Positions 43,114-51,812 of a DNA stretch of 64,000 nucleotides are shown here, piece after piece. Origin of the DNA: Nocardioides marmorisolisilvae (lineage in GTDB: Bacteria; Actinomycetota; Actinomycetes; Propionibacteriales; Nocardioidaceae); NCBI RefSeq assembly GCF_031656915.1, contig NZ_CP134227.1, positions 3,782,001 to 3,846,000 on the forward strand, read 5' to 3'. The notes beneath the pieces were generated by a model. That model was not told the origin of the DNA, made no database searches, and worked only from the letters and a program-made list of their open reading frames with translations. The number at the start of each line of letters is the position of its first letter. The stretch's first letter is position 1. A program made the translations under genes and the position numbers.

Positions 43114-43776
43114 GTGAAGCTCCTGCTCACCTCGGGCGGCGTCACCAACCCGAGCATCGACGCAGCGCTCGTCGACCTCCTCGGCAAGCCGATATCCGAA
43201 TGCCGGGCCCTCTGCGTGCCGACCGCGCAGTGGGGACACCCGATGTGCGGGCCGGCCTCGGTGCGCGGCTTCGTGGCGGCAGGGCCGCGATGGGCGGGGT
43301 CGACGGGTTTGGGCTGGGGGTCGCTCGGCGTCCTTGAGCTCACCGCGCTGCCCACGGTCGGCGCCCAGCGATGGGTGCCGTGGGTCCGGGAGGCCGACCT
43401 GCTGCTCGTGGACGGCGGCGACGCGAGCTATCTGTGCCACTGGATGCGGCAGTCCGGGCTCGCCGACCTGCTGCCGTCGCTGACGGACACGGTCTGGCTG
43501 GGGGTGAGTGCGGGCAGCATGGTGTTGACACCCCGGATCGGGCCGGACTTCGTCGAGTGGCCGTCCGCGCCCGACGACCGCACCCTGGGAGTCGTCGACT
43601 TCTCGATCTTCCCTCACCTGGGCGCGTTCCCCGAGAACACCATGGCCGCGGCGGCGCGCTGGGCGGCCGACATCGGTGGGCCGGCGTACGCGATCGACGA
43701 GCAGACGGCGATCAAGGTCGACGACGGCTCGATCGAGGTGGTCTCCGAGGGGCAGTGGATGCGGTTCGGCTCGTAG
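43114..43776 (+). CDS. Peptidase E-like protein (S51 family)
   Basis: A 220-residue protein of the class I glutamine amidotransferase-like fold. The nucleophile is the Ser in GVSAGSM near residue 131, with DGGDASYL upstream and FPHLGAF downstream containing the His. Members hydrolyse Asp-X dipeptides or cyanophycin-type products; the exact substrate is unknown. GTG start. It follows the decayed integrase region. Confidence 0.88.
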   Translation: MKLLLTSGGVTNPSIDAALVDLLGKPISECRALCVPTAQWGHPMCGPASVRGFVAAGPRWAGSTGLGWGSLGVLELTALPTVGAQRWVPWVREADLLLVDGGDASYLCHWMRQSGLADLLPSLTDTVWLGVSAGSMVLTPRIGPDFVEWPSAPDDRTLGVVDFSIFPHLGAFPENTMAAAARWAADIGGPAYAIDEQTAIKVDDGSIEVVSEGQWMRFGS

Positions 43777-43792
43777 CCCTTCGGCGGGCCGG

Positions 43793-44464
43793 CTACTCGG
43801 GCACCGAGGTGCCGGATCCGAGCCCGGCCAGGCCGGTCTCGTGGGCGAAGATGGCCGCCTGGACCCGGTCGCGCAGTCCGAGCTTCATCAGCACCCGGGC
43901 GACGTGGGTCTTCACGGTGGTCTCGCTGATCACCAGGCCCTCGGCGATCTCGGCGTTCGACAGACCGCGCGCGATCAGCCCGAGCACCTCGATCTCGCGC
44001 GGCGTCAGGCCATCGAGCAGTGCCGTGGAAGATCGGGCCGGCTGAGCAGTGAACCGCGCGATGAGCCGTCGGGTGAGCGCGGGGGCCAGCAGCCCGTCGC
44101 GGCCGCCCGCGGCCTGACGGATCGCCGTCACCACCTCGTCTCCCGGCATGTCCTTGAGCAGGAACCCCACGGCTCCGGCGCGCAGCGCCTTGTAGACGTA
44201 CTCATCGAGGTCGAACGTCGTCAGCATGAGTACGGCGGTGGCCGGATGGGTCGGCACCAGCTCACGCAGTGCGGAGAGCCCGTCCCTACCGGGCATCTGC
44301 ACGTCGAGGAGCAGCACGTCGGGACGCGTGTGCGCAACCAGCGCGATCGCCTCGTCGCCGTCACGGGCCTCGCCGACCACGGTCAGGTCGAGCTCGGTCT
44401 CGAGGATCATCCGGATGGCGGCGCGGACGAGACCCTGGTCGTCGGCGATGGCCACCCGGATCAT
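43793..44464 (-). CDS. NarL/LuxR-family response regulator
   Basis: A 223-residue two-component response regulator: receiver with Asp54 (LLLDVQMPG), Asp8-Asp9, and Lys in LLKDMPGDE, then a LuxR helix-turn-helix LTPREIEVLGLIARGLSNAE. Its ATG overlaps the kinase stop by 4 nt, so the two are coupled. The gene ends 17 bp from the convergent peptidase E gene. Confidence 0.95.
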   Translation of the reverse strand: MIRVAIADDQGLVRAAIRMILETELDLTVVGEARDGDEAIALVAHTRPDVLLLDVQMPGRDGLSALRELVPTHPATAVLMLTTFDLDEYVYKALRAGAVGFLLKDMPGDEVVTAIRQAAGGRDGLLAPALTRRLIARFTAQPARSSTALLDGLTPREIEVLGLIARGLSNAEIAEGLVISETTVKTHVARVLMKLGLRDRVQAAIFAHETGLAGLGSGTSVPE

Positions 44465-46437
44465 GGGACCGCCGGCGTCGCCGGACCCATCAGGCCGCTC
44501 GGGCCGGGTGTCCTGGTCGGGACGGGCACTGTCACCGCGATGCCCGCGGGCTCGGCGATCGGCAGCGCGGCGCGGACCAGGAACCCGCCATCGGGGCGGC
44601 GGGCCCAGTTCAGCTGCCCGCCGCAGGCCACGACGCGGGTCTGCATGCCGCTCAGCCCGTGGCCCGACCCGTCGGGTCCCCGGCTCGGGCCGCCCCGCGT
44701 GTTGGCGACCGCGACGGCGACCTGCCGTCCGGACCGCCCGACCTGGACCCGGACCAGCGCGCCCGGTGCGTGCTTGAGGACGTTCGTGAGCGCCTCCTGC
44801 AGCACCCGGTGGACCACGACGTGCGCCTCGGGCCCGAGGAGGTCGTCATCGAGGTCAACGTCGGCCTCGACGTGCAGACCCGCGGAGCGCGCCCGGCAGA
44901 CCAGTTCGCGCAAGGCTGCCGTCGTGCCGACCCGGTCGGGAGCCGGCCACGGCGCGAATCCGGCGTCGAGGTCGGCGAGACCGTCCCTGGTCGTCGCGCG
45001 GATCACCTCGACGAGTCCGGCGGCCCGGGCCCGGTCGGTGTCCCACAGCCGCCGTGCCGCCTCGGCCTGCAGCGCGACCACGGTCAGGCTGTGCCCCAAT
45101 GCGTCGTGGAGCTCACGGGCGAGCCGCCCCCGCTCCTCGGCGACCGCGTGTCGCTCTGCCGTCTCGCGTTGTTCGGCCAGCAGTTGCGCGTTGCGGTCCA
45201 GCTGGTCGGCCAGCCGGCTGCGCTCCTGGATGACCGATCCCGCGACCCACGCGAGCACCAGGATCACCGCTGCGTCGGCGAGGCCGGCTGGCCCGAAGCA
45301 GGTCAGCTCACCGAGTCCACAGATGAGCAGGCCGGCCGCCGCACGGCGGCGGGTGGCGAGCGCCGCCACCGCGAACGGCGGCACGAACGCGAGGCCGATC
45401 GCGGTGAAGCTCGTGTCCAGTGGTGCGATCAGGGCGTCGAACGCCGCGACCAGCACCCACAACGTGGCTGTCATCGCCAGCGGAGCGAGCCAGGCGAGAG
45501 CGAGGGGAACCGCGACGATCGCGCAGGTCAGCACCGCCAGCGGCCCCGGGACCTGCATCGGGAGCTGGGGAAGCTCGATGGTGAGACCCGCACCCAGCGC
45601 TGCGGCCGCAAGTGCTGTCCAGGGTTGCAGGTCCGGCCGCGGTCGCCGGAACGGAGGGGCCGTGTCGGCCTCGACGGCGGAGGGGACAGGCTCACCTGCC
45701 AGGGCGACTACGGCCTCGCGCGTGCGGGCCAGCAGCTGCCGGGCGGCGTGCTCGATCCCGCCGACCTGACGGCCGTCGGTCAGCGGCCCGTCGGCCGTCG
45801 TCTCGACCCGGGCGGCGAGGTCACGCATGCCCGAGACCAGGGTCGCGTGGAACTGCTCAGCCAGCCGCAACCGCTCCCGGGCGAGGACGGCGGCGGGCTG
45901 TGCCTCGCGCCGCGCCTCCAGCTCGCGTGCCTGTGCCTCGAGACCCTCGACCAGCTCGGCTCGGCCCCGCGCCAGCCGTCCGGCCGTGACCGGGATGGCG
46001 GCGGCGAAGAGCGCGGCGAACGGCACCACGCTGGGCAGCGACTCGCTGGTCGGCTGCAACAGGTCGACGCCCAGGATGAGCAGCAGCGGCTGGGGTGCAC
46101 CGAGGAGCAGCTGACGGCGGTCGCCGTACGCGCCCACGGCGTACGCCGCGACCAGGACGGCCAGCACCACGACCCCGGAGTCTGCTGAGGCATGTGGCGT
46201 GAGCCGGGCCTGGACCGCGGACCAGGCCAGGCCGAGCATCGTGAAGATCGTCATCGTGGCCAGCGGTCGTGCCCGGCGGAAGGCAAGTACCACGAAGACC
46301 CCGGACCCCAGACAGCCGAGGGCGAGCTCCTCCGGCCGGCCGTGCGACCGTACGGCGGCCTCGACCAGCGCGCCGCCGACGAAGCCCGCGGCGATCAGTC
46401 GATCGGCGCGGTCGACCCGCGGCGAAATGCTGGTCAC
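44461..46437 (-). CDS. NarL-type sensor histidine kinase, multi-pass
   Basis: A 658-residue kinase with two membrane blocks: several helices in residues 13-150, then a cytoplasmic stretch with a degenerate first HisKA_3-like segment (ARERLRLAEQFHATLVSGMRD), further helices about 280-395, then the HisKA_3 region RGRLARELHDALGHSLTVVALQ with the phospho-acceptor His, and a HATPase domain ending with GHGLSGMQTRV. The arrangement suggests an internal duplication. GTG start set by TATCCT 7 nt upstream. Signal unknown. Confidence 0.9.
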   Translation of the reverse strand: MTSISPRVDRADRLIAAGFVGGALVEAAVRSHGRPEELALGCLGSGVFVVLAFRRARPLATMTIFTMLGLAWSAVQARLTPHASADSGVVVLAVLVAAYAVGAYGDRRQLLLGAPQPLLLILGVDLLQPTSESLPSVVPFAALFAAAIPVTAGRLARGRAELVEGLEAQARELEARREAQPAAVLARERLRLAEQFHATLVSGMRDLAARVETTADGPLTDGRQVGGIEHAARQLLARTREAVVALAGEPVPSAVEADTAPPFRRPRPDLQPWTALAAAALGAGLTIELPQLPMQVPGPLAVLTCAIVAVPLALAWLAPLAMTATLWVLVAAFDALIAPLDTSFTAIGLAFVPPFAVAALATRRRAAAGLLICGLGELTCFGPAGLADAAVILVLAWVAGSVIQERSRLADQLDRNAQLLAEQRETAERHAVAEERGRLARELHDALGHSLTVVALQAEAARRLWDTDRARAAGLVEVIRATTRDGLADLDAGFAPWPAPDRVGTTAALRELVCRARSAGLHVEADVDLDDDLLGPEAHVVVHRVLQEALTNVLKHAPGALVRVQVGRSGRQVAVAVANTRGGPSRGPDGSGHGLSGMQTRVVACGGQLNWARRPDGGFLVRAALPIAEPAGIAVTVPVPTRTPGPSGLMGPATPAVP

Positions 46438-46545
46438 CCGCGTCAGGATAGGGCCGTCAAGGCCCGGCCACCCGCCCTTCCGGAGGATGCAGCGGGGAGG
46501 GAGCCACCCCGGATGCCGCGCCCGTGGGCCGGTAGCGTGGCACGC

Positions 46546-47514
46546 ATGTTCGCCGTGTACGCCGAGTCCTTCTCCTCCGACGACCCGCTGTCCGGCCTGG
46601 TGGTCGGCGAGCGGCCCGACCCGCAGGCCCCGGAGGGCTGGGCAACGGTCACCGTGAAGGCCGCCTCGCTCAACCACCACGACCTCTGGTCGCTGCGCGG
46701 TGTGGGTCTCAAGCAGGAGCAGCTGCCGATGATCCTCGGCTGCGATGCGGCCGGGTACGACGAGGACGGCAACGAGGTCGTCGTCCACGCCGTCGTCAGC
46801 GACCCCGACTGGACCGGTGACGAAACCTTCGACCCGAGGCGGTCGCTGCTCTCCGAGCGGCACCAGGGGACGTTCGCGGACAAGGTCGTCGTACCGCGGC
46901 GCAACGTGGTGCCCAAGCCGGCCTCGATGTCGTTCGAGGAGGCCGCGTGCCTGCCGACCGCGTGGCTGACCGCCTACCGGATGCTGTTCACCCAGGGCGG
47001 TCTGAAGGCGGGTGAGACCGTGCTGGTGCAGGGGGCCGGCGGCGGCGTCGCCACCGCGCTGATCACCCTGGCCCGGGCGGGCGGACTCCGGGTGCTGGCG
47101 ACCAGCCGCGACGAGGCCAAGCGCGCCAAGGCCCTCGAGCTCGGCGCGCACGACGTGTTCGAGTCGGGTGCTCGGCTGCCGGTCAAGGTGGACGCAGTGA
47201 TGGAGACCGTGGGTCGGGCCACCTGGTCGCACTCGATCCGATCACTGCGACCCGGCGGGAAGATCGTCATCTCCGGCACCACGTCAGGTCCGAAGCTCGA
47301 CGACGCCGAGTTGACCCGGATCTTCTTCCTGCAGCTGCAGGTGATCGGATCCACCATGGGCACCCGCGACGAGCTGGCCGCGCTGGTCAACCTGCTCGAC
47401 GCCAGCGGCACGAGCCCGCTCGTGGACCGGGTGCTGCCGATGGAGGAGGCGCGCGACGGCTTCTCCGCGATGGCGGAGGGCGACGTGTTCGGCAAGATCG
47501 TCTTCACCCGCTGA
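46546..47514 (+). CDS. Zinc-binding dehydrogenase / quinone oxidoreductase (MDR family)
   Basis: A 322-residue medium-chain reductase. N-terminal GroES-like domain with SLNHHDLWSLRGVG near residue 40 and a Rossmann motif VQGAGGGVATALI near residue 164. Catalytic zinc ligands of true alcohol dehydrogenases are not obvious, so it is more likely a quinone oxidoreductase-like enzyme. A TAGCGT box 7 nt before the ATG implies leaderless mRNA. The stop overlaps the SDR gene by 1 nt. Confidence 0.9.
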   Translation: MFAVYAESFSSDDPLSGLVVGERPDPQAPEGWATVTVKAASLNHHDLWSLRGVGLKQEQLPMILGCDAAGYDEDGNEVVVHAVVSDPDWTGDETFDPRRSLLSERHQGTFADKVVVPRRNVVPKPASMSFEEAACLPTAWLTAYRMLFTQGGLKAGETVLVQGAGGGVATALITLARAGGLRVLATSRDEAKRAKALELGAHDVFESGARLPVKVDAVMETVGRATWSHSIRSLRPGGKIVISGTTSGPKLDDAELTRIFFLQLQVIGSTMGTRDELAALVNLLDASGTSPLVDRVLPMEEARDGFSAMAEGDVFGKIVFTR

Positions 47515-48182
47515 TGGCCACCCACTTCGTCACCGGCGCCACCTCCGGGATCGGCGAGGTGCTCGCCACGCTGCTGCACGAGCGCGGCGACGACCTGGTG
47601 CTGCTGGCCCGCAACGAGGCGCGTGCGGCGCTGCTCCGGGAGCGGTTCGCCGGCTGTCGGACGGTGGTCGCCGACCTTGCGGGAGCGGTCGACCTGCCGG
47701 ACCTGCCCGAGCGACTCGACTCCGTGGTGCACTCCGCGGGTGTGGTCGATGTCGCCCCGGTCGCCGACAGCAGCCCCGGGAGCCTGGCTCGCACCGTGAC
47801 GGTCGACCTGGTGGCGCCGATGCTGCTCACCCGCGCGCTGCTGGAGCCGGTCCGCCAGGGTGGCGGAACGCACGTCTTCGTCAACTCCGGGTCGGGGCTG
47901 AGGGCCAACCCCGGCTGGGCGTCGTACAACGCGGCGAAGTTCGGCCTCCGTGGCTTCGCCGACGCGCTGCGGCAGGAGGAGGCCGAGTACGGCGTCCGGG
48001 TGAGCACCGTCTATCCGGGGCGGACTGCCACGCGAATGCAGGAGCAGGTACACGCCCAGGAAGGCGCTGCGTACGACGAGGCTGCGTGGATCCGTCCCGA
48101 GACCGTCGCCGAGGCGATCGTGCGGATCATCGACCTCGGTCCCGACGCGACCGTGCCGGATCTCGTGATCCGCCCGCGCTGA
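47514..48182 (+). CDS. Short-chain dehydrogenase/reductase
   Basis: A 222-residue SDR with TGATSGIGE at residues 8-16 for cofactor binding, active-site Ser in FVNSGSGL, and YNAAK catalytic Tyr/Lys. The ATG is in the stop codon of the upstream dehydrogenase (TGATG), so the two are co-translated and may act in one redox step series. Substrate unknown. Confidence 0.93.
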   Translation: MATHFVTGATSGIGEVLATLLHERGDDLVLLARNEARAALLRERFAGCRTVVADLAGAVDLPDLPERLDSVVHSAGVVDVAPVADSSPGSLARTVTVDLVAPMLLTRALLEPVRQGGGTHVFVNSGSGLRANPGWASYNAAKFGLRGFADALRQEEAEYGVRVSTVYPGRTATRMQEQVHAQEGAAYDEAAWIRPETVAEAIVRIIDLGPDATVPDLVIRPR

Positions 48183-48192
48183 GGTACGCCGG

Positions 48193-48939
48193 TCAGCGCG
48201 TCGGCTTGTGCGCGGCGACGAACACCGAGGAGCCGAACGGAAGATCACGGTTGCCCAGCAGCCGCTGGTCGACCCGGGACAGACCCATCAGCATCCGGTC
48301 GGTCCGCGGACTCACCTGAGGCACGCCCGACGCAGGTGCGCCCCGGCGGCCCCGCAGCCGGCGTACCAGGCGCTCGGCGACGAAGAATGGGAACACCGCG
48401 GTGAAGCCGTACGTCGCGCGGTCGATCGTCAGCCCGGCGTTCGTCATCGCGGCGACGATCCGCGGTCGCGTGTAGCGGGTGTGGTGCCCGGCTCTTACGT
48501 CGTGGTCGGTCCACGCCCAGAGGTACGCCGGGACCGAGATCAGCATCCGGCCGCCGGGCCGGAGCACCCGGGTGAGCTCGGCCAGCGCGGTGGCCTCGTC
48601 CGCACAGTGCTCGACCACGTCGAAGGCGACCACGGCGTCGAAGGACCCGTCGCGGATCGGCAGCGCCTCGGCGGACGCACAGATGCCGGAGCCGGCCTGA
48701 AGGCCCCGAGGGTCGACATCCACACAGGTGCGCCGGCCGCCGCGGGCCTGCACCCAGCCGACGCTCGGGCCGTCGGCGCTGCCCACGTCGAGCACCTGCT
48801 CGGGTGACCCGAGGAAGTCGCCCAGCGCGCGCTCCAGCAGCGCGGCGCGGGCGCGGTACCACCAGTAGTCGGGCTGGGACAGCGACGAGGAGCCCTGACC
48901 CTGTTCCGCGAGATCGCGCGGTCGCCTCTGCTCAGTGAT
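48193..48939 (-). CDS. SAM-dependent methyltransferase with non-canonical or lost start
   Basis: A class I methyltransferase with motif VLDVGSADGPSVGW and DAVVAFDVVEHCADE, and VLRPGGRMLIS. The reading frame that encodes the expected N-terminus (SQPDYWWYRARAALLERAL) continues upstream of the first GTG (48795) to 48942 but has no ATG, GTG or TTG. At 48939 an ATC begins a ATC ACT GAG CAG run that would read MTEQ if it were ATG, with GGTGGGG 7 nt before it. Either AUC is used, or the start has mutated, or a 200-residue form from 48795 is made. It is the last gene of a surface-sugar-like cluster. Confidence 0.72.
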   Translation of the reverse strand: MTEQRRPRDLAEQGQGSSSLSQPDYWWYRARAALLERALGDFLGSPEQVLDVGSADGPSVGWVQARGGRRTCVDVDPRGLQAGSGICASAEALPIRDGSFDAVVAFDVVEHCADEATALAELTRVLRPGGRMLISVPAYLWAWTDHDVRAGHHTRYTRPRIVAAMTNAGLTIDRATYGFTAVFPFFVAERLVRRLRGRRGAPASGVPQVSPRTDRMLMGLSRVDQRLLGNRDLPFGSSVFVAAHKPTR

Positions 48940-50098
48940 GACCGGTCCCCACCTTCTCCACGGCCGACAGGAACGACTCCGCGACCCGTCGGCTGTCGTC
49001 CTCGGAGAGGTTGTTGTGGAAGGGCAGCCGCAGCAGCCGACCGCTGATGTCGTCGGTCACCGGGCATTCGGTGTCGCGAGCGGCGAACGACCGGCCGCCG
49101 GCGGAGCTGTGCAGGGGGACATAGTGGAACGTCGCCTGCACGCCGTCCTCGCGCATCGCGGCCAGCACTCCGTTGCGGGTCTCCTGGTCGGGCAGCAGCA
49201 GATAGAACATGTGCCAGGCCGACTCCCGGTCCGGCAGGTCGGCGGCGAGGCGGAAGTCGAGGCGGTCGGTGTGCGACTCGAGGAGCGCGCGATAGCGCTC
49301 GTGCAGCGCACGCCGCTTGCCCTGGATCCGATCGCGCTGCTCCAGCTGTCCGAGCAGGTAGGCGGCGAGGGTGTCCGAGACGCCGAAGGACGATCCGTTG
49401 TCCTGCCAGGTGTACTTGTCCACCTCGCCGTGCAGGAAGGCCTGCCGGTTGGTGCCCTTGTCGTAGAGCACCCGGGCGCGGTCGATGTCACGCGCCTCGT
49501 TGAGGATGATCGCCCCGCCCTCGCCGCAGATGAAGTTCTTCGTCTCGTGGAAGCTCTGGGTGGAGAACCGCCCGAAGCTGCCCAGTGGCTGGTCGCGCAG
49601 GGTGGCGAACAAGCCGTGCGCGTTGTCCTCGACGAGCGTGATGTCGGGCCGGTCGGCCAACACCTCCCGGATGCCGTCGACGTCGCAGGCGACCCCCGCG
49701 TAGTGGACGATCACCACGGCCCGGACGTGGTCGTCGATGAGCGTGGCGAGGTGCGCGGGGTCGATCCCGAGCGTGGTCGGCTCGATGTCGCAGAAGACCA
49801 GCCGGGCACCCTGACGGGCGAAGGCCAGCGCGGTGGCGGTGAAGGTGAACGACGGCACGATCACGGTGTCGCCGGGCTCGAGATCGAGCATCATCGCGGA
49901 CAGCTCGAGGGCCGCCGTGCACGAGGTGGTCAGCATCACCTCCTCCGCACCGGTGGCGTCACGGAGAAGTGCGGCGGCACGACCGCTGAACGGGCCACCG
50001 GACGAGACCCGGCCGCTCTCGATCGACTCCCGGACGTAGTCCAGCTCCCGACCCTCGACGGCCGGGACGTTGAACGGGATCAGGGGAAGACTGCTCAT
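48932..50098 (-). CDS. DegT/WecE-type sugar aminotransferase (dTDP-4-amino-4,6-dideoxygalactose transaminase-like)
   Basis: A 388-residue PLP enzyme of the DegT/DnrJ/EryC1 family. IPFNVPAVEGRELDYVRESI at the start and FSTQSFHETKNFICGEGGA near residue 178, containing the Lys that binds PLP, match the RffA/WecE subgroup, which aminates a dTDP-4-keto-6-deoxy sugar. GAGGAG precedes the ATG. The sugar nucleotide synthesis genes are not in the window. It lies between a sulfotransferase and a methyltransferase. Confidence 0.9.
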   Translation of the reverse strand: MSSLPLIPFNVPAVEGRELDYVRESIESGRVSSGGPFSGRAAALLRDATGAEEVMLTTSCTAALELSAMMLDLEPGDTVIVPSFTFTATALAFARQGARLVFCDIEPTTLGIDPAHLATLIDDHVRAVVIVHYAGVACDVDGIREVLADRPDITLVEDNAHGLFATLRDQPLGSFGRFSTQSFHETKNFICGEGGAIILNEARDIDRARVLYDKGTNRQAFLHGEVDKYTWQDNGSSFGVSDTLAAYLLGQLEQRDRIQGKRRALHERYRALLESHTDRLDFRLAADLPDRESAWHMFYLLLPDQETRNGVLAAMREDGVQATFHYVPLHSSAGGRSFAARDTECPVTDDISGRLLRLPFHNNLSEDDSRRVAESFLSAVEKVGTGHH

Positions 50099-50108
50099 CG
50101 GATGCTCC

Positions 50109-50861
50109 TCACGTGGGGTTCTGCTCTCGCCACGGCAGCTCGCGCCCGAGGACCTCGGCGAGCGCGGTGTCCGAGTCGGAGAAGTAGTCGCGGATCGCTC
50201 GGACCAGCGTCGCGGGCGGGCCGTCGGTCGGGCTCTTGCTGCGGTTGAGCGCCGGAGCCGGTCGCTGCTCGACCAGACCGGTCCGTACGCCGAGCGCACC
50301 GAACAGCCGGTCGGCCTCGCCCGCGGTCCCCAGCAGGTCGGCCAGGAACAGGACGTGGGTCCGGGGGAACTGGTCCAGCCACGGGGCCAGGTGGTCGACG
50401 TACCGGCCGCGCTCGAGATAGGCGTACGGCGAGACCGACGTGGCCGCGCGGTCCCAGGTCCCGCTGTTCGCGAGGTTGTCCCGCAGCGCCACCTCGAGAG
50501 GCCGGTCCTCGAAGCCGTTGTCAGTGCTGAAGCGCCAGTTGGACACGGCGCGCTCGACGGGATCGCGCAGGATCGCGACGACCTCGGGATCGCCGAGCAT
50601 CCGGGCGGCGCGCGCGGGCGCCAGCGGGTCCTCGATGTAGCTGGTGCTCTTGTCGCCCAGCAACTCCTCGTCGCGGGCGTGGGAGAACCAGGTGGCGCGG
50701 TACCACTCCAGACCGCGGTCCGTGGCCTCGTCGGAGCAGAACACCTTCGGCTCGGGCCGGACCGGGCGGGCCATGGCGATGTCGGGATGGCTGTCGAGGA
50801 TGCCGTGCAGCGTCGTCGTACCGCAGCGTTGCCCACCGATGACCAGGAGGTGACGGGTCAC
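50109..50861 (-). CDS. Sulfotransferase
   Basis: A 250-residue PAPS-dependent sulfotransferase. The 5'-phosphosulfate loop GGQRCGTTTL is at residues 9-18 and the 3'-phosphate segment AILRDPVERAVSNW near residue 94. It has no membrane helix. Its GTG start overlaps the glycosyltransferase stop (GTGA). In this cluster it probably sulfates a glycan or glycolipid; acceptor unknown. Confidence 0.9.
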   Translation of the reverse strand: MTRHLLVIGGQRCGTTTLHGILDSHPDIAMARPVRPEPKVFCSDEATDRGLEWYRATWFSHARDEELLGDKSTSYIEDPLAPARAARMLGDPEVVAILRDPVERAVSNWRFSTDNGFEDRPLEVALRDNLANSGTWDRAATSVSPYAYLERGRYVDHLAPWLDQFPRTHVLFLADLLGTAGEADRLFGALGVRTGLVEQRPAPALNRSKSPTDGPPATLVRAIRDYFSDSDTALAEVLGRELPWREQNPT

Positions 50862-51811
50862 CGGCCGATCCTCTCCCGCACCACGTAGGTCTCCGTGGTG
50901 GCCACCGCGTTGAGGGTGCGGACGACGTACTCGCCCAGCATGGAGAGCAGCGCGATCGTCACTCCGTTGAAGAAGGCGAGCAGCACGACGAGCGTGGTCC
51001 AGCCGGGGACCACGGCACCATCGAAGAGGCCCTTGACGAAGTAGGCCGCGCCCAGCACGAAGCTGAGGACCGCGACCACGAAGCCCGCGAACGCCGCCGC
51101 GCGGAGTGGGAACGAGGAATAGCTGAACAGGATCGTCAGTACCAGGCGCAGGATCCGGCGCAGGCTGTAGTTGCTCTTGCCCTCGGCCCGGACGTCGTGA
51201 CGGACCAGCACGTTGGAGCGGTTGTGCGAGTAGAGAAGCGCCTGCCCGGTGATGTAGGGGTGCGCCGTGCGCGAGGCGCAGATCCGGTCGACGACGTCCC
51301 GACGCAGGATCCTGAAGTTGGACACGGTGAGGTCGCTGGGCTGCCCGAAGATCCGCCGGTTGAGCATGCCGATCGCACCACTGCCGAGCCGGCGGACCAG
51401 CGACGCCTGCTTCGCCTCGAACCTGCCGAAGACGACGTCCTTGCCGGTCAATGCCTCGTCGATCAGGAGCAGCGCCTGGTCGGGCGGGTTCTGCAGGTCG
51501 TCGTCGAGGGTGATCACGTAGTCGCCGGTGGTCTCGCGCATACCGGCCAAGTTCGCGTGGTGCTGCCCGTAGTTGTGCAGCAGGTTGATCGCGATCAGGT
51601 GCGGGTTCCGCCGGGCCTCTTCGGCGATGACGTCCCAGCTGCGGTCCGAGCTGCCGTCGTTGACCAGAACCAGCTCGTAGCGCAGACCGGCGCCCTCGAA
51701 GGTCGAGACGATCTGCTCGATCGTGCGCCCGACGATGCGCTCGCTGTTGAAGACCGGGACCACGAGCGAGTAGGTGAGGTCGCCGCGATCCGTCCTAGGC
51801 ACGGCGGACAC
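50858..51811 (-). CDS. Membrane-anchored family 2 glycosyltransferase (DPM1/ArnC-like)
   Basis: A 317-residue GT2 enzyme: VVPVFNSER, VLVNDGSSDRS, and the metal-binding DDDLQNPPDQ near residue 103, with two C-terminal membrane helices (about 234-256 and 267-290). This form typically transfers a sugar to polyprenyl phosphate on the cytoplasmic face. GTG start. It is the first gene of a run with sulfotransferase, aminotransferase and methyltransferase. Confidence 0.92.
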   Translation of the reverse strand: MSAVPRTDRGDLTYSLVVPVFNSERIVGRTIEQIVSTFEGAGLRYELVLVNDGSSDRSWDVIAEEARRNPHLIAINLLHNYGQHHANLAGMRETTGDYVITLDDDLQNPPDQALLLIDEALTGKDVVFGRFEAKQASLVRRLGSGAIGMLNRRIFGQPSDLTVSNFRILRRDVVDRICASRTAHPYITGQALLYSHNRSNVLVRHDVRAEGKSNYSLRRILRLVLTILFSYSSFPLRAAAFAGFVVAVLSFVLGAAYFVKGLFDGAVVPGWTTLVVLLAFFNGVTIALLSMLGEYVVRTLNAVATTETYVVRERIGR

Positions 51812-51812
51812 T

